Translations under genes and position numbers: made by a program
Origin: PALSA-693 sp963729695
Lineage (GTDB): Bacteria > Actinomycetota > Acidimicrobiia > Acidimicrobiales > Palsa-688
Direction of reading: 5' to 3'
Assembly: GCA_963729695.1 (NCBI GenBank)
Contig: CAVSOT010000001.1
Coordinates: 620,001 to 684,000, forward strand
Length of the DNA stretch: 64,000 bases
In this document: positions 45,271 through 54,427 of the stretch, piece after piece
Layout: each line of letters starts with the position of its first letter
Numbering within the stretch: position 1 is the stretch's first letter
The notes under the pieces: generated by a model
Database searches by the model: none
What the model was told of the DNA's origin: nothing
Seen by the model: only the letters and a program-made list of their open reading frames with translations

Positions 45271-46116
45271 TCACCAGCGGGTAATCGTGCCCCGGCCCAC
45301 GATCAGGGCGGCGCCGCCCACGTATACCGCCTCCACCCGCTCGCCCGAGCCGACTGCTCTGGCGTAGAGAACTGACGGCCGGCCCACCTCCGCCCCCTGA
45401 CGAATCTCGATCACCTCGTCGAAGGGAATCTGGCCGTGCCGAGCCAGGTGGACGGCCAGCGGGCCGGCCGCCGACCCCGTCGCCGGGTCCTCGATCACAC
45501 CCAGAGAAGGTGCGAACATGCGGGTCTTCCAATGGCCGCCAGACCCCCAGAAGCAATTGACGCCCACTCCGGCCAGGTCCGAGAGGAAGGCGATGTCGGG
45601 CCGGAGCGCCGTCAGTGACGACTCGTCGGGGAACGCCACGTACACGTGCAGCGGTCCGTTCTGGTAGGCCTCGACGGGCAGGGAGGACTCGCTCAGGCCG
45701 AGGGCGGCGAGCAGCTCCTCGGCCCGGGGATATGACGACCAGGTCGGGACGGGCTGGCGCATCCAGGCAAACGTGACCTGGCTGCCGGCCACCTCCAGTT
45801 GCAGGGGAACGATCGCCGCCGCGGTTTCGATTTGCAGACTGGTGGCGGCCCCAGCTCCGCCGACCACGAAGGCCGTGCCGAGGACGGGATGGCCGGCGAA
45901 CGGCAGCTCCGCGGTCGGGGTGAAGATCCGTACCCGAACGTCGCCTCCCTCTTCAGGGGGAATCAGGAAGACGGTCTCGGACAGATTCATCTCCCGGGCC
46001 AGGCGTTGCATCTGCTCGGCGGAGAGCGCCGGACCGGCATCAAACACGGCAACCGGGTTGCCTTGCAGAGGCTTGTCGGTGAAGACGTCCACGATGGAGT
46101 ACGTCAGCGGGATCAC
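45271..46116 (-). CDS. PhzF family phenazine-biosynthesis-like isomerase
   Basis: 281 aa from GTG 46116 ('VIPLTYSIVDVFTDKPLQGN'). The catalytic Glu is in 'AREMNLSETVFLIP', and 'IFTPTAELPFAGHPVLGTAF' and 'GVIEDPATGSAAGPLAVHLA' are the two strongest PhzF signatures. No phenazine genes are nearby, so it is one of the many general isomerases of this fold. A near-perfect inverted repeat 42 nt upstream is a likely operator. Confidence 0.92.
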   Translation of the reverse strand: MIPLTYSIVDVFTDKPLQGNPVAVFDAGPALSAEQMQRLAREMNLSETVFLIPPEEGGDVRVRIFTPTAELPFAGHPVLGTAFVVGGAGAATSLQIETAAAIVPLQLEVAGSQVTFAWMRQPVPTWSSYPRAEELLAALGLSESSLPVEAYQNGPLHVYVAFPDESSLTALRPDIAFLSDLAGVGVNCFWGSGGHWKTRMFAPSLGVIEDPATGSAAGPLAVHLARHGQIPFDEVIEIRQGAEVGRPSVLYARAVGSGERVEAVYVGGAALIVGRGTITRW

Positions 46117-46157
46117 CGGCCCAGCTTTACCTCGGGATCCGGCCCGCCCTCGGCCTT

Positions 46158-46192
46158 TGGCAGAAATACCACGATCAATGGCATTTCTGCCA
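46158..46192. promoter_or_regulatory. 13-bp inverted repeat upstream of phzF-like gene
   Basis: TGGCAGAAATACC at 46158-46170 and GGCATTTCTGCCA at 46180-46192, separated by 9 bp. Twelve of thirteen arm positions are complementary. The arms are AT-richer than the surroundings, no T-run follows, and it sits 42-76 nt from the phzF start, so an operator for a dimeric regulator is more likely than a terminator. Confidence 0.65.
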
Positions 46193-46265
46193 GTGCCCAC
46201 GGACGCCCTCCCGACCCACAATGACCAAGGAGCATCCATCCCCAGCACATCGAAAGGGGTGCGCC

Positions 46266-46481
46266 ATGTTGCAACCAACCCTCACCCGGCTGCTGGCGCA
46301 GGAACACGTTCACGATCTCCACACCCTGGCCGTGGGGCGCCCGTCCCGGCGCCCAGTGACGCTGACGCGGAAGTCAGGGCTGTCACATTCCCTGCGACTC
46401 CGCTTCGGCCTACCGAGGTCGCGTCGGCGCATGGGCTGGCCGGCCAACGCCGGTTGCGAACCGGCTCAGCCCGCCTGCTGA
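46266..46481 (+). CDS. possible small basic protein
   Basis: 71 aa. The start 'MLQPTLTRLLAQEHVHDLHT' resembles the short helical openings ('AxEHxxDLxRxA') common in small actinobacterial proteins of unknown function; the rest is Arg/Ser-rich. AAAGGGG lies 8-15 nt upstream of ATG 46266. No family known; this is a weak call. It shares the intergenic space between divergent phzF-like and ACT-domain genes. Confidence 0.4.
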   Translation: MLQPTLTRLLAQEHVHDLHTLAVGRPSRRPVTLTRKSGLSHSLRLRFGLPRSRRRMGWPANAGCEPAQPAC

Positions 46482-46634
46482 CTCGGCGCTCCGCTGGTGC
46501 GGAGGACCCGAACCACCCACCGCCTCGACGCCGGTCGGCCGCGAGCTCCGTCGGCAGAGTCGGCAGAGCCGGCAGGAATGGCCCAGCCGGCCGATCCAGG
46601 TGCATCGGCGACCGGGGTGTGGTTGGCTGTCGAG

Positions 46635-47027
46635 ATGGCGACCGACCTGGTCATCGAGGTGGAGAACCAGCCTGGTGCGCTGGCCAAGGTGGCGGCGGCC
46701 ATCAGCGACGCCGGGGTCAATATCTCCGCCGCAACGTGCACCCGTCCTGACGATATTGCGGCCTTGCATATTCTCGTGAAACACGCCGAGGCGGCCAAAC
46801 ACGCGTTGGCCACCGCGTTTGTGACCGTGAGCGGCGAGCGGGAGGTGGTGGTGATCGAGGCCGAGGACCGGCCCGGGGTGCTGGCCGACCTCGCCCGCAA
46901 GGTGGCCGAGGCCGGTATCAATCTCGACCTCCTGTACGTCGCCACCCACACCCGGATCGTCTTCGGGTCGCCCGATCTGGCCGGGCTCCGCCAGGCGCTC
47001 GGCGTTTCCGCGGAAACGCCCGCCTGA
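46635..47027 (+). CDS. protein with two ACT domains
   Basis: 130 aa from ATG 46635 ('MATDLVIEVENQPGALAKVA'); upstream starts at GTG 46617 or ATG 46578 are possible. Residues 5-60 and 70-125 are two ACT folds, each with the loop pattern 'NQPGALAKVAAAISDAGVNI' and 'DRPGVLADLARKVAEAGINL'. No catalytic domain is attached, so it is probably an amino-acid-binding regulator. No biosynthetic operon adjoins it to name the ligand. Confidence 0.85.
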   Translation: MATDLVIEVENQPGALAKVAAAISDAGVNISAATCTRPDDIAALHILVKHAEAAKHALATAFVTVSGEREVVVIEAEDRPGVLADLARKVAEAGINLDLLYVATHTRIVFGSPDLAGLRQALGVSAETPA

Positions 47028-47200
47028 CCTGAACCCACCCACCGCCGACATCCCGCCCGTCGGCCTGGATTCAAGGTCCGTTCACCGATGTGAGCAATCC
47101 CACGGGCGCGTCCAGCCGTATCTGAGGCTGGCCGGGCGGCAGTGGCATTCCGCCCCTTGGGCCGAGCACCCGACGAGATCACACCAAAGGAGACCTCGGC

Positions 47201-48388
47201 ATGGACGACACCCGAAACGCGCACGCGCGTCCCAGAGCTGCCAAGTACCGAAACATCCGGAATCGAGCCCTCCCCATGGTCGTGGCCGCCACCGGCCTGA
47301 CCATCGCGACCACCATCGCTCCCGCCGCGATCGGGAGCGCGTCGCCCAGCGGGGCGCCCAACACCTTCAGCCAAACCAACCTGGTGGCGAGCAGTCCCTC
47401 GATGCATGCGAAGCTGGTGGACCCCAACCTCACCAACGCTTGGGGACTGGCTGCCACTCCGACCTCGCCGATCTGGGTGTCGGACAACGACTCGGGGAAC
47501 GCGACCGTCTACGGCGGCGGCGTCGACGGCAGCCCGGTGACCCTGGATCTCACCGTCCCCGTGCCCGGGGGCACCCCTACCGGCCAGGTCGCCAACACCA
47601 CCAGCGCCTTCCCCGTCGGCGGATCGACCGGGACACCCGCCATTTTCATAGTTGACACCCTCTCGAGCGGCACGGCGCAGCCCGCCGGCCAGATCGAAGC
47701 CTGGAACGGCGGGGCCTCCTTCGTCGTCGAAGACAGCCCGACAGGCGGTCCGGGTGGGAAAACGCCGGCGAACGCCGTCTACACCGGGCTGGCCCTTTCC
47801 AGCCTGCCGAAGGCCGGCCCCGAGCTCTTCGCGGCGGACGCCGTCAACGCCCGCATCGACGTGTTCGACAAGAACTTCACCCCGCTCAACACGCCGACAG
47901 AGTTCGTCGACTCGCACATCCCCAAGGGGTACGCCCCGTACAACGTGCAGGAGTTGAACAACCGCATCTACGTGGCCTACGGCAAGCAGAACGCCACCAA
48001 GACGGCGATCGTTTCCGGCCCCGGCAAGGGCTATGTCGACGTCTACGGCCCCAACGGAGTTCTGCTCCACCGCCTGGTCTCCGGAGGTATGGGCAGTCCC
48101 CTCAACGCACCCTGGGGCCTGGCCATCGCCCCGAAGGGCTTCGGGCCGTTCGCCGGCAAGCTGCTTGTCGGGAACCTCGGTAATGGGAAGATCAACGTGT
48201 TCGACCCCAAAATGGGCACGTTCCTCGGGACGCTCGACAACAGCAAGGGCAAGCCGATCGTCATCGACGGTCTGTGGGGCCTCATGGTCGGCAACAGCGC
48301 CTTCGGGGGCAGTAACGCCGTCGTCTTCAGCGCCGGACCGCTGGGCTACGCGGCCGGATTGCTCGGCACCCTCACCCCGGCTGGATAA
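47201..48388 (+). CDS. TIGR03118 family exported protein
   Basis: 395 aa. Signal peptide after an extended basic N-region ('RNRALPMVVAATGLTIATTI', Ala-rich site near 'GSASPS'). Mature part: 'KLVDPNLTNAWGLAATPTSP', 'WVSDNDSGNATVYGG', 'NAVYTGLALSS', 'APWGLAIAPKGFGPFAGKLL' and 'GLWGLMVGNS', matching the TIGR03118 family, a probable beta-propeller. ATG 47201 follows AAAGGAG. Function unknown, found in soil and plant-associated bacteria. Confidence 0.88.
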   Translation: MDDTRNAHARPRAAKYRNIRNRALPMVVAATGLTIATTIAPAAIGSASPSGAPNTFSQTNLVASSPSMHAKLVDPNLTNAWGLAATPTSPIWVSDNDSGNATVYGGGVDGSPVTLDLTVPVPGGTPTGQVANTTSAFPVGGSTGTPAIFIVDTLSSGTAQPAGQIEAWNGGASFVVEDSPTGGPGGKTPANAVYTGLALSSLPKAGPELFAADAVNARIDVFDKNFTPLNTPTEFVDSHIPKGYAPYNVQELNNRIYVAYGKQNATKTAIVSGPGKGYVDVYGPNGVLLHRLVSGGMGSPLNAPWGLAIAPKGFGPFAGKLLVGNLGNGKINVFDPKMGTFLGTLDNSKGKPIVIDGLWGLMVGNSAFGGSNAVVFSAGPLGYAAGLLGTLTPAG

Positions 48389-48744
48389 CCGCCTGGAGGC
48401 CAAGCGGTCCTCCCGGTGGACCAGACGGAGGACCGGACAGTGGAGCGAACCCCGCCCGGCCGCCACCGCGCCCGGCGGCCCGGTGGGGAGAACTCCCGTG
48501 GGAGGGGCAGCCGCGGCTGCCCCTCCCGGCGCTCGCCTGGGGCCAGCTCCCCCGTCGCTCACCCCTCTCCCGCGGCATTAGTATCTCCATCGGATTGATC
48601 GTTTAGGGGGGTTCGCGCCAACTCCTGCGGCGGAACCATGCCGCTCCGGCTGCTCACCCCCAGCTGCCCGCGTCGGTTCTCCGGCCGGGTGGTCAAGGCC
48701 CAAATCGGGTGCACCAACTCGACGGCGGCGGAAGGGGAATTGGC

Positions 48745-49689
48745 GTGAACGGGTACATCGTGATCGGCAGCGCCATCGTCGGCCTGTTGGTCGGATTGAC
48801 CGGGGCCGGCGGCGGGGCGCTCATGACCCCGATGCTCATCCTGCTCTTCAACGTCAAACCCGCCGCGGCGATCTCCTCCGACCTGGTGGCCGCGGTTGTG
48901 ATGCGACCGGTGGGAGCCCTCGTCCACTTGCAAAAGGGCACCGTCAACATGCGGATGGTCGCCTGGACATCGGCAGGGTCGGTTCCGGCGGCCTTTGCCG
49001 GCGCCTACCTCCTCCACATTCTGGGCAATAGCAAGTCCGCCACCACGCATATCGAGATGGCCCTCGGGGCCGCCCTGCTCCTCGGCGCGGGGGGAATGAT
49101 CCTGCGCTACCTCCTCGACCGGCGCTCCGGCCAAGAGCGGACGGACTCGGCCCGCGCCATCACGGTGCGGCCCGTCCCGACGCTCCTGATCGGTCTGCTC
49201 GGCGGTTTCGTGGTGGGCATGACCTCGGTGGGGGCCGGCTCGCTCATGATCGTGCTCCTGCTGTTCCTCTACCCGACTTTGGCGGCCAGCAAGCTGGTCG
49301 GAACCGACCTGACCCAGGCCATCCCGCTCACCGTCGCCGCGGCTCTGGGTGCCCTGGCGTTCGGCCACGTCGACCTTCCCGTCACCACCTCGATCATCGT
49401 CGGGAGCGTCCCGGCGGTATTCGTGGGGTCGTTGCTGTCGTCGAGGGCGCCCGACCGTTTGCTGCGGCCCGCCATCGTGTTCGTGATCTTCGCGTCGGGG
49501 CTCAAGTACGTCGGCGTCGACACCACCGACCTCGGCTGGATCATGGGGTCGATCCTGGTGGTCACAGCGGTCGGCTTGTTGATCTGGGCCTTCCCGTTGG
49601 GCCGTCGGCAGCGCGCGGCGGGCCCGGCGCCGCCCGCCACCAGCGAAGCGCCGTTGCCGAACGAAGCCGCACCGCCGATGCAGGCGTGA
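48745..49689 (+). CDS. TSUP (TauE/SafE) family membrane transporter
   Basis: 314 aa from GTG 48745, 8 nt after AAGGGG. 'IVGLLVGLTGAGGGALMTPM' and 'GFVVGMTSVGAGSLMIVLLL' are the two repeated half-motifs; 'SSDLVAAVVMRPVGALVHLQ' follows the first. About eight membrane helices. Likely a sulfite/organosulfur anion exporter; sulfur assimilation genes lie 5 kb downstream. The C-terminus is Pro/Ala-rich and cytoplasmic. Confidence 0.88.
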   Translation: MNGYIVIGSAIVGLLVGLTGAGGGALMTPMLILLFNVKPAAAISSDLVAAVVMRPVGALVHLQKGTVNMRMVAWTSAGSVPAAFAGAYLLHILGNSKSATTHIEMALGAALLLGAGGMILRYLLDRRSGQERTDSARAITVRPVPTLLIGLLGGFVVGMTSVGAGSLMIVLLLFLYPTLAASKLVGTDLTQAIPLTVAAALGALAFGHVDLPVTTSIIVGSVPAVFVGSLLSSRAPDRLLRPAIVFVIFASGLKYVGVDTTDLGWIMGSILVVTAVGLLIWAFPLGRRQRAAGPAPPATSEAPLPNEAAPPMQA

Positions 49690-49831
49690 TGGCGCGCCGC
49701 CACGGAGACCCCGAACAGCCGAGCCGGTGACAACCGTCGGAGGCTGATGGCAGCCAACCGGCGGGGCTCTTTCCTCCGAACAACCTCCCTTGTGCCATCA
49801 TCAGACCACCGGTCGCAGCAGGGGAGAACGC

Positions 49832-51062
49832 ATGCCTTACCAGTTCAGCGAAGCCGGCTTGGCCCTGTTGGAACAGGTCAACCGCTTCCTCGACGACCAC
49901 ATCTACCCCAACGAAGCCGAGTACGACCAGCAGGTGGAGGAGGTCGGACCGACCGGGTACCCCCCGATCATGGACAAGCTGAAGGCCGCCGCCCGAGAAC
50001 GGGGGCTGTGGAACCTGTTCCTCCCCCACCTGGCCCCGGACGCGCCCGGGCACCAAGCTGTCCAACCTCGACTACGCGCCTATCTCGGAGCAGCTGGGAA
50101 AGACGACCTTCGCCCCGGAAGCCCTCAACTGCTCTGCACCCGACACCGGCAACATGGAGATTCTCAACCTGTACGGGTCCGAGCGGATCAAGCAGGACTG
50201 GTTGGCGCCGCTGCTGGAGGGCGAGATCCGGTCGACGTTCTGCATGACCGAACCGGACTCGGCCTCCTCGGACGCCACCAACATCCAGCTGCGCATCGAG
50301 CGCGACGGCGACGACTACGTCCTCAACGGGCGCAAGTGGTTCAGCTCCGGCGCCCTGGCGGAGCGGTGCCAGGTGCTCATCGTCATGGGCAAGACCGACC
50401 CGACCGCGTCACGCCCATCTCCAGCAGTCCATGATCGTGGTGCCCAAGGCACACTCCCGGCGTCTCGTTCGGCCGCCGACCCGACCGTGTTCGGCTACTT
50501 CGACCGCGGCGGCCATCCCGGAGGTCATCTTCGACAACGTCCGGGTGCCGGTCGACAACCTGCTCGGTGAGGAGGGCGGCGGCTTCGCCATGTCCCAGGC
50601 CCGGCTCGGTCCGGGGCGGATCCACCACTGCATGCGGACGATCGGGGTGGCCGAGCGGGCGCTCGAGCTGATGGTCCGCCGCTCGCTCGAACGCAGCACC
50701 TTCGGGACGCCTGGTCGCCCAGAAGGGCTTGATCCAGGACTGGATCGCCGAGGCACGCATCGAGATCGACATGGCCCGCGAGTACGTGCTGCGGGCGGCC
50801 TATCTGATGGACACGGTCGGCAACAAGGCTGCCGCCACCGAGATCTCGGGCATCAAGGTGGCCGTTCCCAACATGGCCCTGAAGGTCGTCGACCGGGCCA
50901 TCCAGGTGCACGGCGCGGCCGGGGTCTCCCAGTTCATGCCGCTGGCCGACATGTGGGCCCATGATGCGGACGCTGCGCATCGCCGACGGGCCCGACGAGG
51001 TCCACAAAATGACCATCGCCCGCCGGGAGATCCGCAAGTACGCCCCCGACTTCCGGATCTGA
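49832..51062 (+). CDS. acyl-CoA dehydrogenase, about seven frame breaks
   Basis: Read across breaks this is one acyl-CoA dehydrogenase of about 408 aa from ATG 49832 (after AGGGGAGAA). Segments in order: 'FSEAGLALLEQVNRFLDDHI', 'RSTFCMTEPDSASSDATNIQ' (FAD/substrate signature), 'VIFDNVRVPVDNLLGEEGGG', 'MSQARLGPGRIHHCMRTIGV', 'VDRAIQVHGAAGVSQ' and 'MRTLRIADGPDEVHKMTIAR' with the C-terminal FAD contacts. Every break moves the frame by +1; four are placed exactly as an extra base (50048-50050, 50520-50521, 50710-50711, 50958-50960). It resembles the ACAD10/11-like group with IADGPDEVH. Gene complete in content, so sequence error is likelier than a pseudogene. Confidence 0.85.
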
Positions 51063-51182
51063 GGCCCGGCGCGGGCTACTCCGGGCCAGCCCTGTGACGC
51101 CAGCCTGGGCTGGGCGTCTGAGGGGCAGCCTGGGCTCGCCACCTGACGCCAGCCTGGGCTCGCCACCTGACGCCAGCCTGGG

Positions 51183-51626
51183 CTAGCCGCCGGACACCAG
51201 CGCCTCCCCTTCCTGCCAGGACCACGGCTCGGCGTCGGCCCACAGCCGTTCCAGCTGATAGAAGTCGCGGGCTTCGGACAGCATCACGTGGACCACGAAG
51301 TCGCCGTAGTCCATCAGCACCCAGCGGGCGTCGTCGAGGCCCTCGATGCGCAACGGGGCCGGACCGCCGGCCTGCTTGATCTGCTCCTCCACCTCCTCGG
51401 CGATCGTCCGCACCTGGCGGGGGTTGGACCCGCTGGTGATGACGAAGGCGTCGGTGATGGCCAGCACCTCTCCGACCGACAGCACGACGGTGTCCTCACC
51501 CCCTTTGGCCCAGGCCGCTCGGGCGGCCACCCCGCACCAGTCGCGGACTTCTTCGAGGGTGATGTGCTCCCGTGCCGGCACCGTCACCGGCGCGAGCCTG
51601 CCAACTGCGTCACGTAGGACCTCCAT
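51183..51626 (-). CDS. rsfS: ribosome silencing factor RsfS (Iojap family)
   Basis: Up to 147 aa from ATG 51626; GTG 51587 or 51581 give a more typical length. 'EDTVVLSVGEVLAITDAFVI' and 'TSGSNPRQVRTIAEEVEEQI', then 'WVLMDYGDFVVHVMLSEARD' and 'FYQLERLWADAEPWSW' are diagnostic of RsfS, which binds ribosomal protein uL14 and blocks subunit joining under starvation. Downstream of nadD, the usual actinobacterial order. Confidence 0.9.
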   Translation of the reverse strand: MEVLRDAVGRLAPVTVPAREHITLEEVRDWCGVAARAAWAKGGEDTVVLSVGEVLAITDAFVITSGSNPRQVRTIAEEVEEQIKQAGGPAPLRIEGLDDARWVLMDYGDFVVHVMLSEARDFYQLERLWADAEPWSWQEGEALVSGG

Positions 51627-51865
51627 AGATAGATACGGATACGGCCATTCCGGCCGAGCGAGACTGCAGACTGGTCCGCTGTCGAGCCACTGCAGCCCGA
51701 GCACGGCCAGGGTGACCGCCAGGGCGATGACCAGGACGGCTGACCGCGAGCAGCTCCTCCCGCAGCAGCCGCCGCCGCTTGCGCAGACGGCGCAGCCGGG
51801 CACCGGGGCCGCCGTCCGCGTGGCGCGGCAGCAACCACCGGGGGGGCCGAACGGACCGTGGTCAT
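51610..51865 (-). CDS. possible small membrane protein between nadD and rsfS, frame broken
   Basis: An ATG at 51865 overlaps the nadD stop (ATGA), a strong sign of a real coupled gene. Followed across at least two +1 breaks it reads 'MTTVRSAP', a basic stretch 'LRRLRKRRRLLREELLAVS' and one membrane helix 'AVLVIALAVTLAVLGLQWLD'. The end is uncertain: different frames stop at 51610 or 51584 or run into rsfS. No family recognised; a short single-pass membrane protein is all that can be claimed. Confidence 0.4.
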
Positions 51866-52462
51866 CTGTCTCCAGCGTACATACCCCGGGCCCGAATGCA
51901 GCGGACAGCCGCCTCGGGAACGAGGTAGTCGAGCGGGCGGCCGTCGGCGGCCCGGGCCCGCAGGTCGGTGCTCGAGATCTCCAGGTTCGGCACGGTGACC
52001 TCGACCACCTGCCAGCCGTCGTCGTCGAGCCCGACTGGGGTGGCCCGACCCCAGGGCGGTTGACCACCACCAGCGTGGCCAGCCGCTGGATCTCCTCGTG
52101 GCGGTCCCAGCGTCGCCAGGTCGCCGGCCACGTCCCACCCGACGATCAGGAACAGCTCGTCTTCGGGGCTGGCCGTCGTGCAGCTCGACGAGGGTGTCGG
52201 CCGTGTAGGACTCCCCGCCCCGGTCGATCTCGAGCCGGCTGGCCTCCAGCCCGGGCACGTCGCCAACGGCCGCGTCGACCAGGGCCAGGCGGTCCTCGGC
52301 CGAGCTGACGGCCCGCTCGTCCGCCTTCTGCCAGGGCACATTGGCGACCACCATCAGGACCCGGTCCAGGTGCAGGGCGTGCTTGGCGTTGACGGCCGCG
52401 ACCAGGTGCCCGACGTGGATCGGATCGAACGTGCCCCCGAAGATCCCGATCCGCTGGCCCAT
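51862..52462 (-). CDS. nadD: nicotinate-nucleotide adenylyltransferase, frame broken
   Basis: About 200 aa across at least four single-base insertions, start ATG 52462. 'MGQRIGIFGGTFDPIHVGHL' holds the nucleotidyltransferase (T/H)xGH motif; 'RVLMVVANVPWQKADERAVS', 'DELFLIVGWDVAGDLATL' (normally F(I/L)(I/L)GxD) and 'PNLEISSTDLRARAADGRPL' (ISST-R motif) complete NadD. One break is fixed at 52171-52172 (GG should be G), giving HDGSPEDELFLIVGWD. It makes deamido-NAD from nicotinate mononucleotide. Essential for NAD synthesis, so the breaks are probably errors. Confidence 0.88.
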
Positions 52463-52547
52463 GACGGCCCGACGATAGTGAGCGACGAGGCGGCGCACCG
52501 ATATCCGCTTTGCTCCCGGCGGCCGCTATCCGCCACGCTGGTAGGCT

Positions 52548-53900
52548 ATGGACCGGCCGTGGACTCCGAGCAGATGGCGGGATCTCCCGGCCGAGCAGCA
52601 GCCGGACTGGCCCGACCCGCACGCCCTCGACCAGACCCTCAAGACGCTGTCCGCCCTCCCCCCGCTGGTCTTCGCCGGCGAGGCCCGCAGCCTGCAGGCC
52701 GCCTTGGCCGAGGTCGTCGGCAGGCAAGGCCTTCCTGCTGCAGGCCGGCGACTGCGCCGAGTCGTTTCACGACTTCACCGCCGACAGCATCCGCGACAAG
52801 CTGAAGGTGATCCTGCAGATGGCCGTCGTCCTGACCTACGGCGCCGGCGTGCCAGTCGTCAAGCTGGGCCGCATCGCCGGGCAGTTCGCCAAGCCCCGCT
52901 CCTCCGCCGCCGAGGTCGTCGACGGGCGGTCCCTTCCGAGCTTCCGGGGCCACGTCGTCAACGACGACCAGCCCACCGAGGCGGCCCGCATGCCCGACCC
53001 GACCCGGATGCTCACCGCCTACCACCAGTCGGCGTCGACGCTCAACCTGCTGCGGGCCTTCACCAAGGGCGGATTCGCCGACCTTTCGCAGGTCCACACC
53101 TGGAACCAGCAGTTCGTGGCCGGGCAGCCCCGGCGGGCAGCACTACGAGGCCCTCGCCGGCCGAGATCGACCGGGCCCTGCGCTTCATGCGGGCCTGCGG
53201 CATCAACCTCGGGGGCGAGGCCTCCCTGCAGCAGGTGGACTTCTGGACCAGCCACGAGGCGCTCATCCTCGGCTTCGAGGAGGCCATGACCCGCCGGGAC
53301 TCCCTGACCGGCGACTGGTACGACACCTCGGCCCACCTGCTGTGGGTCGGCGAACGCACCCGGCGGCTCGACGGCGCCCACCTCGACTTCCTGTCCGGGT
53401 TGTCGAACCCGGTCGCGGCCAAGATCGGCCCCAACGCCACGCCGGAGGAGGTCGTCGCCCTCTGCGGCCTGCTCGACCCGGACCGGACGCCCGGGCGGCT
53501 GACGCTGATCACCCGGCTGGGCGCCGGACGGGTAGCCGACATCCTGCCCGGCTTCCTCACCGCCGTGCGCCAGGCCGGCCACCCGGTGGTGTGGGCGTGC
53601 GACCCGATGCACGGCAACACCTTCACCGGGCCGGGCGGCCGCAAGACCCGGCACTTCGACCACGTCCTGACCGAGATCGGCGAGTTCTTCGCAGTCTGCC
53701 GAGCCGAGGGGGCCTGGCCGGGCGGGGTGCACGTCGAGCTGACCGGCGACAACGTCACCGAGTGCCTCGGGGGGACCGACGAGGTGCTCGAAGACCAGCT
53801 CGAGCTGCGCTACACCACTACCTGCGACCCTCGCCTCAACGCCAGCCAGTCGCTCGACCTGGCCTTCCAGGTGGCCGACCTGCTGCGGGCCCAGGTCTGA
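52548..53900 (+). CDS. aroG: class II 3-deoxy-7-phosphoheptulonate synthase, three frame breaks
   Basis: About 449 aa across breaks at 52723-52724, 53122-53124 and 53159-53160, each an extra G. Landmarks of class II (plant/actinobacterial) DAHP synthase: 'RDLPAEQQPDWPDPHAL', 'KAFLLQAGDCAESFHDFTAD', 'VVKLGRIAGQFAKPRSS', 'MRACGINLGGEASLQQVDFW', 'WVGERTRRLDGAHLDFLSGL', 'VVWACDPMHGNTFTGPGGRK' and 'GGVHVELTGDNVTECLGGTD'. First step of the shikimate pathway, condensing PEP and erythrose 4-phosphate. ATG 52548 is close to the nadD start on the other strand (85 nt). Confidence 0.92.
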   Translation: MDRPWTPSRWRDLPAEQQPDWPDPHALDQTLKTLSALPPLVFAGEARSLQAALAEVVGRQGLPAAGRRLRRVVSRLHRRQHPRQAEGDPADGRRPDLRRRRASRQAGPHRRAVRQAPLLRRRGRRRAVPSELPGPRRQRRPAHRGGPHARPDPDAHRLPPVGVDAQPAAGLHQGRIRRPFAGPHLEPAVRGRAAPAGSTTRPSPAEIDRALRFMRACGINLGGEASLQQVDFWTSHEALILGFEEAMTRRDSLTGDWYDTSAHLLWVGERTRRLDGAHLDFLSGLSNPVAAKIGPNATPEEVVALCGLLDPDRTPGRLTLITRLGAGRVADILPGFLTAVRQAGHPVVWACDPMHGNTFTGPGGRKTRHFDHVLTEIGEFFAVCRAEGAWPGGVHVELTGDNVTECLGGTDEVLEDQLELRYTTTCDPRLNASQSLDLAFQVADLLRAQV

Positions 53901-54109
53901 TCGTCGTCTCGGTAGGGCGCTGGGCTCCGCTGGTTGCCCGACGTCCAGAGTCCCCCGTCGTCGGTCTCCTTTCCTCGGGCCGGCTTCCAGCTCGAGTGAC
54001 GCGGCCAGTCCCGCGCCGAGGTCGCCGGGTGACTGGATCTTGGCCCTCGCCGGCGTGATGGGAGCGGACGAACAACAACAACGCGCCACGCGTGTCCGTC
54101 GTCACGGCC

Positions 54110-54158
54110 ACTCGTGTCACGTTGTCGCCGTCGTATATGACCACAACGTGACACGAGT
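54110..54158. promoter_or_regulatory. perfect 16-bp inverted repeat
   Basis: ACTCGTGTCACGTTGT at 54110-54125 and ACAACGTGACACGAGT at 54143-54158, exact complements, spaced by 17 bp. No T-run follows on either strand, so it is not a standard terminator. It could be a regulator site or an RNA hairpin between aroG and the sulfite reductase gene. Confidence 0.7.
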
Positions 54159-54252
54159 CCGGGTTCGCCGAATTAACCCGTGCCGCGTTTGTGTTCCAAC
54201 TGCTCCGGTTGGTCGCCCCCAATCCGGCCCGCAGCGACCACCCACGGGATTG

Positions 54253-54315
54253 CAGGCCCAGCTCCCCACCAGGCCCAGCTCCCCACCAGGCCGGCTACCC
54301 ACCAGGCGCACTCCC
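54253..54315. repeat. 17-bp degenerate tandem repeat
   Basis: AGGCCCAGCTCCCCACC appears twice in direct succession from about 54254, followed by shortened relatives AGGCCGGCTACCCACC and AGGCGCACTCCCG. Confidence 0.7.
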
Positions 54316-54409
54316 GACGGTCGCCCGTTCCGCCCCCGCACCGGGACGCCCCGACCGACGCTCACGGCATCGCCACAACCACGGCGCGGGTTCGCCAAAC
54401 CGACCGTGG

Positions 54410-54427
54410 CGCTCCCACGTGGGAGCG
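54410..54427. promoter_or_regulatory. 18-bp perfect palindrome upstream of sulfite reductase
   Basis: CGCTCCCACGTGGGAGCG reads the same on both strands. It lies about 100 bp upstream of the sulfite reductase start and just before the AT-rich promoter-like stretch. The uninterrupted symmetry suits a dimeric transcription factor operator. Confidence 0.65.

Noticed and set aside
46466..48562. 698-residue open frame on the minus strand
   Set aside because: It is antisense to the ACT and TIGR03118-like genes, which have clear family motifs. The product is a low-complexity Gly/Arg/Asp string.
49832..51062. Programmed +1 frameshifting or deliberate multi-ORF coding
   Set aside because: Breaks are many, irregular and occur in unrelated genes without slippery stop-codon contexts. 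They look like errors, not recoding.
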